64,000 bases of DNA from Aestuariibacter sp. A3R04 (GTDB lineage: Bacteria > Pseudomonadota > Gammaproteobacteria > Enterobacterales > Alteromonadaceae). The translations under genes and the position numbers were made by a program. The notes beneath the pieces were generated by a model. That model worked only from the letters and a program-made list of their open reading frames with translations. It ran no database searches and was not told the origin of the DNA. This document shows, one piece after another, positions 19,391 through 28,392 of the stretch. Each line of letters starts with the position of its first letter. Within the stretch, counting starts at the first letter, position 1. Location of the stretch: NCBI RefSeq assembly GCF_018860805.1, contig NZ_JAHKQR010000011.1:1048366-1112365 (forward strand), written 5' to 3'.

Positions 19391-19507
19391 AGGGTTATGC
19401 TCTTGTAGTGACTACTCATGGCTTCAATATAACCACAATTAGCCATGCTGACAAAATCCTTGTTCTCAGGCATGATAATCAACCTGAGTTGTAATTTTGG
19501 ATTTTTA

Positions 19508-21271
19508 ATGACTTGTTTGCATTATACCCTTTCGGTGCAGTCCCGTGCTGACCACCTCTTCTCCTTGCGCCTCGCAATTCCTGCTGGTGAGCAACAGGTA
19601 CTAACCCTGACTTTACCAAGTTGGATCCCAGGCAGTTACATGGTTCGTGACTTTGCCAAAAACATCATTACCTTAAAAGTAACAACCGTCGATGGTGAAA
19701 CCGTTAACGTTCAAAAACTCGACAAGCAAACGTGGCAAGTAGACGCTCGACAACGTGCTCTCGTCGTCGATTACACCGTATACGCATTTGATCTATCCGT
19801 CCGCGCTGCTTACCTCTGTGACGAGTATGGTTTTGTAAACGGTACCAGTGTATTTTTATCAGTAGCAGAACTCAAAGACTCCCCTTGCAAAGTTTCCATT
19901 TCACTGTCCGATGCAACGCGCGACTGGTCAATTCACACCAGCATGCCAACAGGTCAAGGTAATTATTATTGTGAAAACTATGCTGAGTTGATTGACCACC
20001 CCATTTTCATGGGGCAATGTGTGCACGACAGCACAACCGTTCAGGGCATAGAGTTTTCTTTCGTCTACAGTGGTACAACACCCGTTAACACTCGCCGTAT
20101 ATGCGAGGATATGGTGCCGATTTGCGAACACCACCTCTCTCTTTTTCCCGGTCCACCGCCAGTAAAGCGCTATTTGTTTATAACCCTGCTTAGCGACACA
20201 GGCTTTGGCGGTTTGGAGCACAAACACTCAACGGCACTACTCTATCCCCGCTTTGATTTACCACTGAAACGGGAAGGCGGAGCTAAAACCGATCAATACA
20301 TTACTTTTTTAAGTTTGTGTTGCCATGAACTCTTCCATACATGGCACGTTAAACGACTGCGCCCAGAAGTGATGTTGAAACCAAATTTGGCTGCAGAAGT
20401 GTACACAAGGCAATTGTGGATTTACGAAGGCTTCACCAGTTTTTACGACGATGTAACACTGGCCCGCAAAGGACTTATTTCACCAGAAAAATACCTCGAA
20501 ATTGTGGCGCAGAACCTCACCCGTTTACAGGTGAGTAAAGGCCGGTTTAAACAATCCGTGGCAGAATCCAGTTTTGATGCGTGGACAAAATTCTATAAAC
20601 AGGATGCCAGCGCGCCGAATAGTATTGTCAGTTACTATACCAAAGGCGGCATTATTGCCTTTGGGCTTGACCTATTACTACGCAGAAAATCTCAAGGTAA
20701 AGTCTCGTTGGACACGCTAATGCAACAATTGTGGCGTCAGTATGGAGCTAATGAGACAGGAACGCCCGACGATGTTATTGAAAGGGTTTGTCAGCAAAGT
20801 TTTGGTATTGATGTCAGTGACTACCTGGGCCGCGTTGTCTATGGTACCGAGGATGTACCTCTTGCTGAATGGGTTGGTGATATTGGTATCAGTCTGCACA
20901 CCAGGCCCAAAAACAGCTTGTCTGATCGCGGGGGCCAACCACCTACGGCGGCCTATCAGAAACACCCGCTGGGCGCCATGGTAAAAAACGCAGATACCGG
21001 TGTAACCGTGCAAGTTGTTTTTGAAGGTGGTGCAGCCAGTGCAGCCGGGTTACAAGTGAATGACAAAATTATTGCTTTAAATGGTTGGGTTGTTACCGAT
21101 GTCCTGTTACAACGCCTACTGAATCAGACTGACGCGTCAGAAGTTGAACTCACGATTGTCAGAGATGGTAGGGTACTATTGTTACACTTACCGGTAACAC
21201 AAGAGCAACAAGATGCGTGTTACTTCACCATTGAGGACAAAGCAGCGTTTAGTGCGTGGTTACACAACTGA
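19508..21271 (+). CDS. M61-family metallopeptidase with PDZ domain
   Basis: A zinc aminopeptidase-like protein (glycyl aminopeptidase family). With the start at ATG 19508 it has 587 residues. The N-terminal beta domain contains PSWIPGSYMVRDFAKNI. The zinc motif HELFH (His273, Glu274, His277) is followed by the glutamate ligand in LWIYEGFTSFYDD. A PDZ domain lies near the C terminus (VVFEGGAASAAGLQVNDKI). An in-frame ATG at 19445 would add 21 residues that look neither like a clean signal peptide nor conserved, so I prefer 19508. No secretion signal is seen. Confidence 0.88.
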   Translation: MTCLHYTLSVQSRADHLFSLRLAIPAGEQQVLTLTLPSWIPGSYMVRDFAKNIITLKVTTVDGETVNVQKLDKQTWQVDARQRALVVDYTVYAFDLSVRAAYLCDEYGFVNGTSVFLSVAELKDSPCKVSISLSDATRDWSIHTSMPTGQGNYYCENYAELIDHPIFMGQCVHDSTTVQGIEFSFVYSGTTPVNTRRICEDMVPICEHHLSLFPGPPPVKRYLFITLLSDTGFGGLEHKHSTALLYPRFDLPLKREGGAKTDQYITFLSLCCHELFHTWHVKRLRPEVMLKPNLAAEVYTRQLWIYEGFTSFYDDVTLARKGLISPEKYLEIVAQNLTRLQVSKGRFKQSVAESSFDAWTKFYKQDASAPNSIVSYYTKGGIIAFGLDLLLRRKSQGKVSLDTLMQQLWRQYGANETGTPDDVIERVCQQSFGIDVSDYLGRVVYGTEDVPLAEWVGDIGISLHTRPKNSLSDRGGQPPTAAYQKHPLGAMVKNADTGVTVQVVFEGGAASAAGLQVNDKIIALNGWVVTDVLLQRLLNQTDASEVELTIVRDGRVLLLHLPVTQEQQDACYFTIEDKAAFSAWLHN

Positions 21272-21274
21272 CAT

Positions 21275-21300
21275 ATCTGCCCCTTAAAAATGGGGCAGAT
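21275..21300. terminator. Hairpin between convergent peptidase genes
   Basis: Nine-base arms ATCTGCCCC / GGGGCAGAT with an 8-base loop, positioned exactly between the two stop codons. T-runs are lacking on both strands, but position and stem strength suggest transcription termination. Confidence 0.5.
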
Positions 21301-21304
21301 GACA

Positions 21305-22126
21305 CTATCTCCGTGGAACGAGTAATGCCGGGTCAAGACGCATTTTGCCCAGGTTTAATCGCCAGTCCAGGTGTGGACCGGTTGCTCTTCCTGTGGCGCC
21401 AATTTCTCCAATTTTTTGCCCTTGTGACAGTTCGTCACCCACAGAAACCGCCATACTATTTAAATGCAGGAAGGTAGAAAAGGCACCCATTCCATGGTCT
21501 ACAATAATCGTATTGCCGCTATAGTAAAGATCACTTGCTAGGGTAACTTTGCCCGGTGCAGGCGACACCACTGACGTGCCGGTGGGCGCTCCGACATCTA
21601 CTCCGTAGTGTGGCGTTTTTGGTGTGCCATTTAATACACGCTGGCTGCCATAAACGCCTGTAATTGGGCCTTCTGCCGGCCAGATGAAACCAGTAAACAC
21701 ACCATCGAAATCCCTCACACCTGCACGAGCATTTGCAACGCGAACACTATCATCCCGTATGCGTTTGAGCACTGAAGATGGCGGGGACACCATAGAGGGT
21801 TTCAATCCGTCTATACGTTGAATCTGATAGTCTCGTTTACTCAGAGTAATTTCCCGTTGATGCTCACTTCCGTCTGCCAATGTCCACGTTAATGTGTGTT
21901 TTAACGCAGCTTCGCGGGCAAAACCAAATACAAATTTACCTTGAGAATTAATTTGCAAAAGCTTTCCGTCTAACCTGACTTGAGTATCCGGAGGTACCTG
22001 ACCGCGAAAAAGACTGCCCTGGGTAAACTGCCCGTTCAATACGAGGTCTCCAGCATTCGAGGCGTGTGCGTCCCGGGGTGAAAATATTGCAGCGACCAAC
22101 AAAAAGACAATGGCGGCTAATCGCAC
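21305..22126 (-). CDS. M23-family (LytM-like) peptidase with altered HxH motif
   Basis: A 273-residue secreted peptidoglycan-hydrolase-like protein. The signal peptide is cleaved after AHA (about residue 22), an N-terminal beta domain follows, and the LytM domain spans about residues 150-270. The zinc ligands His173 and Asp177 (HYGVD) and the catalytic-type His221 (FLHL) are present. The terminal HxH motif reads HLD (His252, Asp254), so the third zinc ligand is aspartate. It could be active with Asp, or a regulatory non-enzymatic factor. Its start overlaps the 3' end of the upstream PTPS-like gene by 10 bases, indicating translational coupling. Confidence 0.88.
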   Translation of the reverse strand: MRLAAIVFLLVAAIFSPRDAHASNAGDLVLNGQFTQGSLFRGQVPPDTQVRLDGKLLQINSQGKFVFGFAREAALKHTLTWTLADGSEHQREITLSKRDYQIQRIDGLKPSMVSPPSSVLKRIRDDSVRVANARAGVRDFDGVFTGFIWPAEGPITGVYGSQRVLNGTPKTPHYGVDVGAPTGTSVVSPAPGKVTLASDLYYSGNTIIVDHGMGAFSTFLHLNSMAVSVGDELSQGQKIGEIGATGRATGPHLDWRLNLGKMRLDPALLVPRR

Positions 22127-22992
22127 ATCAGGGCTCCTTTACCAACACCTTCATAGGCCAGTACTTTTATTTCCGCCTCCGGGCTGGCCAGCTTTTCCTG
22201 CTTGTAAATATATTCAGCAAGACATTCCACTGTGGAATCTGTGGTGATAACCTCGCAGCTATCTTCAGGCAAAGTAATTTCAAAATAACCTTGGGATGCC
22301 TCATAGGCATAGCAAGCGTATGGTCTATCCTGAGGCACGCTACCACTGGCTTTTCGTTGTGCAACGTCAATACTGTCTTCCCTTGATGCAATATAAATAT
22401 CTTGCCAGCGTGACGCCCAGTATCGCTGCCGCGCAGGATTTATATCGCCATTGTGAAACACATCGATACGGGAGCGATGACCGTGGGCGATACGCTGACA
22501 GTTACCGTCGTGCTTCTTGAGGCCATGAGTATAGTGGTAATAGGGGCTTTCAATCACTTCAGTGCGCAGATTAAGCAGCAGGTTATCCACGTTTTCTGGC
22601 AAATGAGTGGCTATCACTTCTTTGAGATATCGGCCCACAGAGTCCATGGTTACCGATTCACCGTAAATAAAGGCATAAGCCTCTGCAGGACTGTACAATT
22701 GAAATAGACGTCCGTCGATACAATGAAATGCCACGTCAACCATTTCTTCATCGCCTAGGTGTACAATTTCTACGCTGCCATAGTCTGCTGGTATCAGTAG
22801 CTTGTGATCAACATAATCATCAATCAATCGCTTAAGATTCTTCTTTACCTTACCGAAGTCCTGGATCATGCTCTCGTCATTGAGGTCACCGGATAAAATA
22901 ACATCCACAATCCAGCTCTCTCCTACCATTCCCCGTTTTGGGCATAGATAGGAAAAATCCATGACAGTAAGATCATTGACAAATAATTGCAT
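22117..22992 (-). CDS. Tandem 6-pyruvoyl-tetrahydropterin-synthase-like (QueD-related) protein
   Basis: A 291-residue protein that reads as two PTPS/QueD folds in tandem. The second half (from about residue 150) has the expected ligands: THGL (His156), NCQRIAHGH (catalytic-type Cys165, His170, His172) and a terminal TTDSTVECLAEYI helix. The first half keeps the overall pattern (DFGKVKK, YVDHKLLIP with Asp62-His63, TMDSVGRYL) but lacks the HGH metal site, reading GES instead. Single-domain QueD makes 6-carboxytetrahydropterin for queuosine. Whether this longer form does so is uncertain. No queuosine gene is adjacent. Confidence 0.8.
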   Translation of the reverse strand: MQLFVNDLTVMDFSYLCPKRGMVGESWIVDVILSGDLNDESMIQDFGKVKKNLKRLIDDYVDHKLLIPADYGSVEIVHLGDEEMVDVAFHCIDGRLFQLYSPAEAYAFIYGESVTMDSVGRYLKEVIATHLPENVDNLLLNLRTEVIESPYYHYTHGLKKHDGNCQRIAHGHRSRIDVFHNGDINPARQRYWASRWQDIYIASREDSIDVAQRKASGSVPQDRPYACYAYEASQGYFEITLPEDSCEVITTDSTVECLAEYIYKQEKLASPEAEIKVLAYEGVGKGALMCD

Positions 22993-23012
22993 TTAACGCC
23001 TTAGTACCGTTA

Positions 23013-23033
23013 GCCGAAAATCATGTTTTCGGC
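23013..23033. repeat. Inverted repeat upstream of the PTPS-like gene
   Basis: Perfect 8-bp arms GCCGAAAA / TTTTCGGC with a 5-base loop lie 21 bases before the start codon of the PTPS-like gene and downstream of yejK. There is no T-tract in the yejK direction. It may act as a processing or leader stem-loop. Confidence 0.35.
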
Positions 23034-23133
23034 GCATTTCAAAAATAATGGATGGGTTTTTGCTCACCCTGTGTATTGTATACCATATGCCATAAAAAAT
23101 TGACCATTTGCTCAGGGCAAAACGTTAACCCAG

Positions 23134-24204
23134 TTAAGTGCCAGATTGTCTGACTAGCTGGTCTTTTAAATTAGGGGGTAAACCTTTTATTGTCAGTGTA
23201 TCAGTGGCAGGATCGTAGTGAACCCTGTCTCCGAGTAGTTTTCGTTCAAAGCTCAACGATACACCGCCTCCCTGACCGGTAAACTTTGCCAACTGACGCA
23301 ACGCCGCCGGATCCGGTTGTATGGATTCCTCTAGCGTCGCTTCCTGTGACTGCAGAAACGCTGCAAAGTTGTGTTGCTCGTCAGCTTCAGTGGACAATCG
23401 TCCCGACAGTTCGGTGATTGAAACACTCTCGCCACTGTCTATTTTTTCTTTAAAGTACGATTTCACTTCTTCGCGGTGCTGATGCTGTTCCTCTCTGTTG
23501 AGATTTTCGCTGGCGAGATAGGCATCGACACTGGCGACCAATTGTCTGTTCTGTTGCTTCACATCCACTAACTCTTCACAGCCAATAAAGTCCATAAAAA
23601 AATCTGAGACTTTTCTACCCATCCGACCCTTTATAAAGCTGATATAACGTTTTTGCTCAGGCTGAACGGCTAGTTGGGTCAGGTCGATCCGAACGGCAAG
23701 TTGCATCCTGGCCAAATCCAAGTGCTCACGCGCGGTTAATTCTAGTGCTTGGTTAACTTCCACATGAGAGCGGGTGTTCAGCAAGGTTATCATCAGATAC
23801 TGAGTAGCCAAAAACTCGTACTGGCAAAAAATAAGAAAGCCCGTCTCAACAGTCCCTGTGTCGGCTAGCGCCTTGATTAATCTATCCGAAGACGTGAGGG
23901 TAAATTGGTGAAATCGTGCTTCAAGATCATCGACTTTTTCGTCTTGCGCCCGAGTATAGTCACGTAGCGCAGTCCGAAACGCCTCATTGTTAGGCTCTCC
24001 TTCCTGTTCCGTTTGGTTACTTTCTTCTGAGAAATGCCCAACCCCTTTTCCCGGCTTACTATTGAAGCTGTGGTTGATTTGGTGGGCAAGTGACTCAATT
24101 TCAGGCGTCACTGCTAAACAATTATTCCGCGGGATCAAGTTGAGTTTACCGTCATCGTTGACAACGAGTCGGTGAACGACAAAATGGTGAATCAGTGCAC
24201 TCAT
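23134..24204 (-). CDS. yejK: Nucleoid-associated protein NdpA/YejK
   Basis: A nucleoid-associated protein of the NdpA family (37-kDa type), 356 residues and slightly longer than E. coli YejK. The N terminus (ALIHHFVVHRLVV) and the central KGRMGRKVSDFFMDFIGC segment are typical. The C-terminal part ends with a conserved LLGDRVHYDPATDTLTIKGL. It is divergent from yejL-yejM, the same neighbourhood as in E. coli, which supports the assignment. Confidence 0.93.
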   Translation of the reverse strand: MSALIHHFVVHRLVVNDDGKLNLIPRNNCLAVTPEIESLAHQINHSFNSKPGKGVGHFSEESNQTEQEGEPNNEAFRTALRDYTRAQDEKVDDLEARFHQFTLTSSDRLIKALADTGTVETGFLIFCQYEFLATQYLMITLLNTRSHVEVNQALELTAREHLDLARMQLAVRIDLTQLAVQPEQKRYISFIKGRMGRKVSDFFMDFIGCEELVDVKQQNRQLVASVDAYLASENLNREEQHQHREEVKSYFKEKIDSGESVSITELSGRLSTEADEQHNFAAFLQSQEATLEESIQPDPAALRQLAKFTGQGGGVSLSFERKLLGDRVHYDPATDTLTIKGLPPNLKDQLVRQSGT

Positions 24205-24269
24205 AGTAAGCGTATGGTCCTGTCAGGTTGAGAATTTACAGCAGAATCGAAGGATTTGTGAATGAATGA

Positions 24270-24297
24270 TTGTTATCAGACTTACAACGATTATAAT
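24270..24297 (+). promoter_or_regulatory. Candidate sigma-70 promoter of yejL-yejM
   Basis: TTGTTA at 24270-24275, a 16-base spacer and a perfect TATAAT at 24292-24297. The -10 lies within the palindrome GATTATAATC (24289-24298). It is about 60 bases upstream of yejL. Confidence 0.5.
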
Positions 24298-24356
24298 CAT
24301 TTAAAATTAAAAACCATTCTTTTTTTAATAAAGAAGTCAGTAAAAAAGGCGTTATA

Positions 24357-24572
24357 ATGCCCCAGCAAAGCCGTTATTCAGATACCGAATTCGAAGCCTT
24401 AATGAATAAGGTGATTTTTACCTTGGAAGAAAACAATGCAAATCGAGACCTGCAACTCATGGTGTTAGGTAACGTCGTTACCCATATTCTCAATACGCAG
24501 GTTGATGCAAACAATCGCAAAGCAATAGCTGAGCAATTCGCTTCAGTGTTGGTAAAAAGTATTAACGGATAA
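24357..24572 (+). CDS. yejL: YejL/DUF1414 family protein
   Basis: A 71-residue soluble protein of the small YejL family of unknown function, with the conserved YSDTEFEALMNKV start and LMVLGNVVTHILN centre. The ATG at 24357 has an AAGGCG site 7 bases upstream. It is followed after 9 bases by yejM, as in other Gammaproteobacteria, where yejK, yejL and yejM cluster. Confidence 0.93.
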   Translation: MPQQSRYSDTEFEALMNKVIFTLEENNANRDLQLMVLGNVVTHILNTQVDANNRKAIAEQFASVLVKSING

Positions 24573-24581
24573 GTCGGATTT

Positions 24582-26105
24582 ATGATTTTAGCCGAATCTC
24601 CCCGACGCCAACGGGTAACGCGCTTAGTTAACTGGGGGCACTGGTTTGCGCTGGCCAATATCGCCATCGCAATGGTCATCGCATCAGTATTTATTTTTTC
24701 CTCCCCATCTCCGGACACACTTCTGGGCAATATTTACATGATATTTAACTGGTTTGGTCATATTGGTTTTATGACCTTTTCCGGTTTTGTTATTTTTGTT
24801 TTGCCACTTTGCTATTTGGCCACTCGGACACGGGTAATTAAAGTTGCCGGTTCATTCATTGCGGCCCTGGGGCTAGCGCTTATGGCATTCGACGCGCTTT
24901 TGTTTAATAAAACCGGTTTTCATTTGAGTTTCAGCTCTGCTGATTTAGTGCGCAATGAAGCACAAACCCAAATAAGCCGTTTCGACGCTCAGCAATGGCT
25001 ATATTTACTTCTGCTATTTTTAGTTTGGTTTGGTTTCCAGTTGGTATTAGCCAATGCTATATGGAAACGCGTTGACAAATTACAGCAATATCGAATTGGC
25101 ACACCGGTAACCAGCTTTTTCCTCACTTGTTTTGTCGCCAGTCACGCAATTCACGTATGGGCGGATGCGGAGCTATATCAGCCCATTATCAAACAGGACA
25201 ATATGTTTCCCCTTTCGTATCCTGCCACCGCGAAGACCACCATGTCCCGTTACGGCCTGCTTGACCTTGATACTTATCAGGAGCGCAAACAACTACAATT
25301 TGACCCGGAAATTCACCGCATTATTTACCCCACAGAACCGGTTTATTGCAATATTGAGAGCAATAGAACGCTCACACTGGTGGTACAAACAGATGACGCA
25401 GAACTCGGAGCACTGCCTCAGTTTGATTTGCGAACCATCGACAATTACCTCACAACAGCCTCTTCACTTGAAGGCTTGATAATGACGACCCTGTTTGGCG
25501 TGCCGGAGATATACCAGGGCACACTGGAAAACAAACGCCCCGTTTTACTCGCCTTACCGGTTGGTTTAGGTATGCCGGTATCTATGCATGTCGACGACGA
25601 TTTGCCTTCCAGCATGCTGGATGCATATCGACAACCAATGACTAATACTCACCCTGGCTTACATATTGCCTTTTTACCAGCGAAGAAAATAAGCACTTTT
25701 CTCACGCAGGATGTCATCGCCAATGGCGATATAATCATTGCCACGGGTTTTGGTGCTGAACCAGCTACCCGTAAAGGCAGTCTGCTGACAACACTGGATC
25801 TTAGAGCCGGATTAGCAAGTACCGAAGATTTAGCGCCAACGGTATTGAATGCGTTGGGTTGCCACGCACCAACTAACTTTTACGCTACAGGGCAAAACCT
25901 ACTCGCGCCAACTCGCAACTGGCTTGTAAGTACATCTGGAGAAAAAGTTATCGTTGCACAAGGTGACAATATCATTGAAGTACTTAGCAATGGGAATTAT
26001 GAAATCACCAATTCAACTACGCAAAAGCGCAGTAACGACCCGTTAAATGTGGATCTGCTGAGTCGGGCTATTAAGCATTTAACCCATTTTTCCGATAGTC
26101 ATTAA
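24582..26105 (+). CDS. yejM: YejM/PbgA-like inner-membrane protein with reduced periplasmic domain
   Basis: Related to YejM (PbgA/LapC), which senses lipid A in the inner membrane and controls LpxC stability. The N-terminal DUF3413 part is well preserved: VTRLVNWGHWFALANI followed by five predicted membrane helices to about residue 195, including FNWFGHIGFM and the FHLSFSSADLV loop. The periplasmic part is only about 300 residues, and the total of 507 compares with about 586 in E. coli. The usual sulfatase-like TVDGWN segment is replaced by VVQTDDAEL, and other alkaline-phosphatase-fold motifs are not recognisable. The reading frame is intact, so this is divergence rather than decay. Confidence 0.85.
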   Translation: MILAESPRRQRVTRLVNWGHWFALANIAIAMVIASVFIFSSPSPDTLLGNIYMIFNWFGHIGFMTFSGFVIFVLPLCYLATRTRVIKVAGSFIAALGLALMAFDALLFNKTGFHLSFSSADLVRNEAQTQISRFDAQQWLYLLLLFLVWFGFQLVLANAIWKRVDKLQQYRIGTPVTSFFLTCFVASHAIHVWADAELYQPIIKQDNMFPLSYPATAKTTMSRYGLLDLDTYQERKQLQFDPEIHRIIYPTEPVYCNIESNRTLTLVVQTDDAELGALPQFDLRTIDNYLTTASSLEGLIMTTLFGVPEIYQGTLENKRPVLLALPVGLGMPVSMHVDDDLPSSMLDAYRQPMTNTHPGLHIAFLPAKKISTFLTQDVIANGDIIIATGFGAEPATRKGSLLTTLDLRAGLASTEDLAPTVLNALGCHAPTNFYATGQNLLAPTRNWLVSTSGEKVIVAQGDNIIEVLSNGNYEITNSTTQKRSNDPLNVDLLSRAIKHLTHFSDSH

Positions 26106-26118
26106 CGGCTGACTGTGT

Positions 26119-26147
26119 TCACACCGCGTACATCAGGCGCGGTGTGA
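26119..26147. terminator. Hairpin between yejM and rlmA
   Basis: Ten-base arms TCACACCGCG / CGCGGTGTGA with a 9-base loop between two convergent genes. The stem is strong, but there is no T-run on either strand. Confidence 0.5.
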
Positions 26148-26152
26148 TGCGG

Positions 26153-26974
26153 CTATTTATCTGCTTTTTTCCACACTGATATAACAAAATCCCCTTCGGC
26201 CTCATTAAGCTCCTGGGCAAGTGATTGTTTTTGGGCTTCACTGAACCGCCAGGTAAAAGGCGTCATGTTAATCAGTGCCATGGCGTGTTCGACGGATACA
26301 AGTTCCAATGTAAATTGCAACCGCTCCCGAGACAACAGCTTTAATCCGTTTCGGCGATCAGGTGGCAACGCATGGGGCCTGGGGATGTCATATGCTACCT
26401 GTTTTAGGCTGAGCAAATGGTTTTCGCCCGGGGCCACGTGAATAACAGTTCCGTCATTTCTGAGTATTCGACACAACTCTGTATCATCTCCGGGTGCAAA
26501 TATCTGCAAGATAATATCTGCGGTGTCACTTGCAACTGGCAAGTCAAAACTGCTGGCAACAACAAACTGTGCAGCAGTAACTTGTTTAGCCGCAAAATCA
26601 ATGGCGACTTTCGAAATGTCACTGCCTGCCGCCTTTACGCTTCTTCTCGTGCTCACCATCGCCTCGCGAACAAACGCCAAATAAGCGCCTTCTCCACACC
26701 CTGCATCGTAAAGCATTACGTCGCCTTCCGGCGCGAGGGAAACTGCCAGTTGCGCGATTCTATCCATCAGAGGAGCAAACCCGCAATTTGCATGAAAGCA
26801 TCGACGAGCACTGATCATGGATTTGTTATCGCCCGGGGCTTTGCTCGCTTTTTTGTGGACGGGAAGCAAATTAACATACCCACGTCTGGACATGTCGAAA
26901 CTGTGACCGTTCGAGCATCGCCAAGGCGCGCTGTTGCTGTTTAGACCTTCCCCACACAGCGGACATAGCCACAT
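26153..26974 (-). CDS. rlmA: 23S rRNA (guanine-745-N1)-methyltransferase RlmA
   Basis: Methylates G745 in helix 35 of 23S rRNA using S-adenosylmethionine. The 273-residue protein starts with the zinc-binding region (Cys4, Cys7, Cys20, His24 in WLCPLCGEG and WRCSNGHSF). A Rossmann methyltransferase domain follows with YDAGCGEGAYL. ATG 26974 is chosen because a GGGGGAA ribosome site precedes it and the zinc motif begins at once. An upstream in-frame codon at 27022 would add 16 non-conserved residues. Confidence 0.93.
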   Translation of the reverse strand: MWLCPLCGEGLNSNSAPWRCSNGHSFDMSRRGYVNLLPVHKKASKAPGDNKSMISARRCFHANCGFAPLMDRIAQLAVSLAPEGDVMLYDAGCGEGAYLAFVREAMVSTRRSVKAAGSDISKVAIDFAAKQVTAAQFVVASSFDLPVASDTADIILQIFAPGDDTELCRILRNDGTVIHVAPGENHLLSLKQVAYDIPRPHALPPDRRNGLKLLSRERLQFTLELVSVEHAMALINMTPFTWRFSEAQKQSLAQELNEAEGDFVISVWKKADK

Positions 26975-27034
26975 TTTTATTTCCCCCGTCAAAATGCGAA
27001 AATGTAGCAAATAGCCTGGCATAAAGCCACGACT

Positions 27035-28156
27035 CTATTGTGAAAGCCCTGCCAATGGATGCTCTGTTTGCCGCCAGGGAGAATCAAAAAAGTAAGCAAC
27101 AAGTTGTTCAGGAACATCTTCGACACGGTTAAACCGCCACGCCGGACGGTTGTCCTTGTCGATAAGTAATGCCCTTATTCCTTCCTGGAGTTCACCATAC
27201 TCAGCACATCGGCACGCCATATCTAACTCCATGCGAAAACAAGCAGCAAGGTCAAGATGCTTGCCTCTGTTGTATTGCTCAAAGAAAATCGCTGCGCTAA
27301 TGGCTGAACCTGAAAAAAGCGAATGTCTGGCAGTGTCGAACCACTGATCACCACCACTGTCTATTTTACCGATGCGGCTGACAACCTCACTCACTGTGGT
27401 ACCGTCGCAAACTGTTTCTATGGCAGGTTGCCAGCGGACGACGCGATTTTCCTGCCCCCTATTATTGCTCAATGCAGATACCGTGGCAGTAAGCACGTCA
27501 GTTATAGGTATTTCCCACGCGGTATTCTTCCAATTCTGCAACAGTGTTTCTTTACTCGCACTCGCTACCATGTGATCGGCCAGCGACAAATAGCAAGCTT
27601 CTACGCCATTGAGTTTTGCAGCAGTTAAGCCGAGGAAAAGTCCCGCATTTCCCGGTAAACGGGGCAAGAAATAACTGGCTCCAACATCGGGAAATAAGCC
27701 AATAGTAATCTCGGGCATGGCCATTGTAGTATTTTCTGTAACCACTCTGTGACTCGCACCGGCTAGTAGCCCCATGCCGCCTCCCATAACAATACCGTCG
27801 GCAAAAACAACGATGGGTTTGGGGTACGTGTGCAGAGAAAAGTCTAACTCGTATTCTTTGGTAAAAAATTGGCGAATAAATTCAGGTGTCCCTTCACATT
27901 GATCCACCATAGCGCGATACATGGAAACGATATCTCCCCCTGCACAAAAAGCGCGTTGACCGACAGCGTCAATCACTACAAACAGGAGATCCTGCCTGTC
28001 CTGCCATTGCTGTAGCACTTTGAGCATAGTGGTAGCCATTTCTAGATCAAGCGCATTCAACGCCTTTGGCTTATTGAGAGTTAACTGGCCGAAACAAGCA
28101 CCACACGCGGTAGCATGTTCGGTGACAATGACCTTATCTTCATTACTGGCTGTCAT
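27035..28156 (-). CDS. 3-hydroxyisobutyryl-CoA hydrolase (enoyl-CoA hydratase family)
   Basis: Predicted to release 3-hydroxyisobutyrate from its CoA ester in valine catabolism. The crotonase fold is clear (oxyanion-hole FCAGGDIVSMY and ADGIVMGGGMGL). The HIBCH-type signature MPEITIGLFPDVGASYFLPR distinguishes it from ordinary enoyl-CoA hydratases. I use ATG 28156 (373 residues), with AAAGAGAA upstream. An in-frame ATG at 28189 would add 11 residues. A beta-hydroxyacid dehydrogenase that could take the product is encoded 2 kb away. Confidence 0.88.
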   Translation of the reverse strand: MTASNEDKVIVTEHATACGACFGQLTLNKPKALNALDLEMATTMLKVLQQWQDRQDLLFVVIDAVGQRAFCAGGDIVSMYRAMVDQCEGTPEFIRQFFTKEYELDFSLHTYPKPIVVFADGIVMGGGMGLLAGASHRVVTENTTMAMPEITIGLFPDVGASYFLPRLPGNAGLFLGLTAAKLNGVEACYLSLADHMVASASKETLLQNWKNTAWEIPITDVLTATVSALSNNRGQENRVVRWQPAIETVCDGTTVSEVVSRIGKIDSGGDQWFDTARHSLFSGSAISAAIFFEQYNRGKHLDLAACFRMELDMACRCAEYGELQEGIRALLIDKDNRPAWRFNRVEDVPEQLVAYFFDSPWRQTEHPLAGLSQ

Positions 28157-28392
28157 CAGGTTCTCTTTTCTCGCGTTTTTATTAACCATAAAGGACCATT
28201 TACTTTACGTAAACGTCAATAGCGATATATCTCCCTGCCTGTTGTAAATCTTACCTGACGAAATGCTAAACCACTGTTATGATGATATGTATTACTATTG
28301 ACCGGATTGCTTTGGGAGTACAATCCCCAGTTCGTCTAAACACCGGACGTTCTTACACGTCTATGCTCAATTCGTTTATTACGGTGAACATC

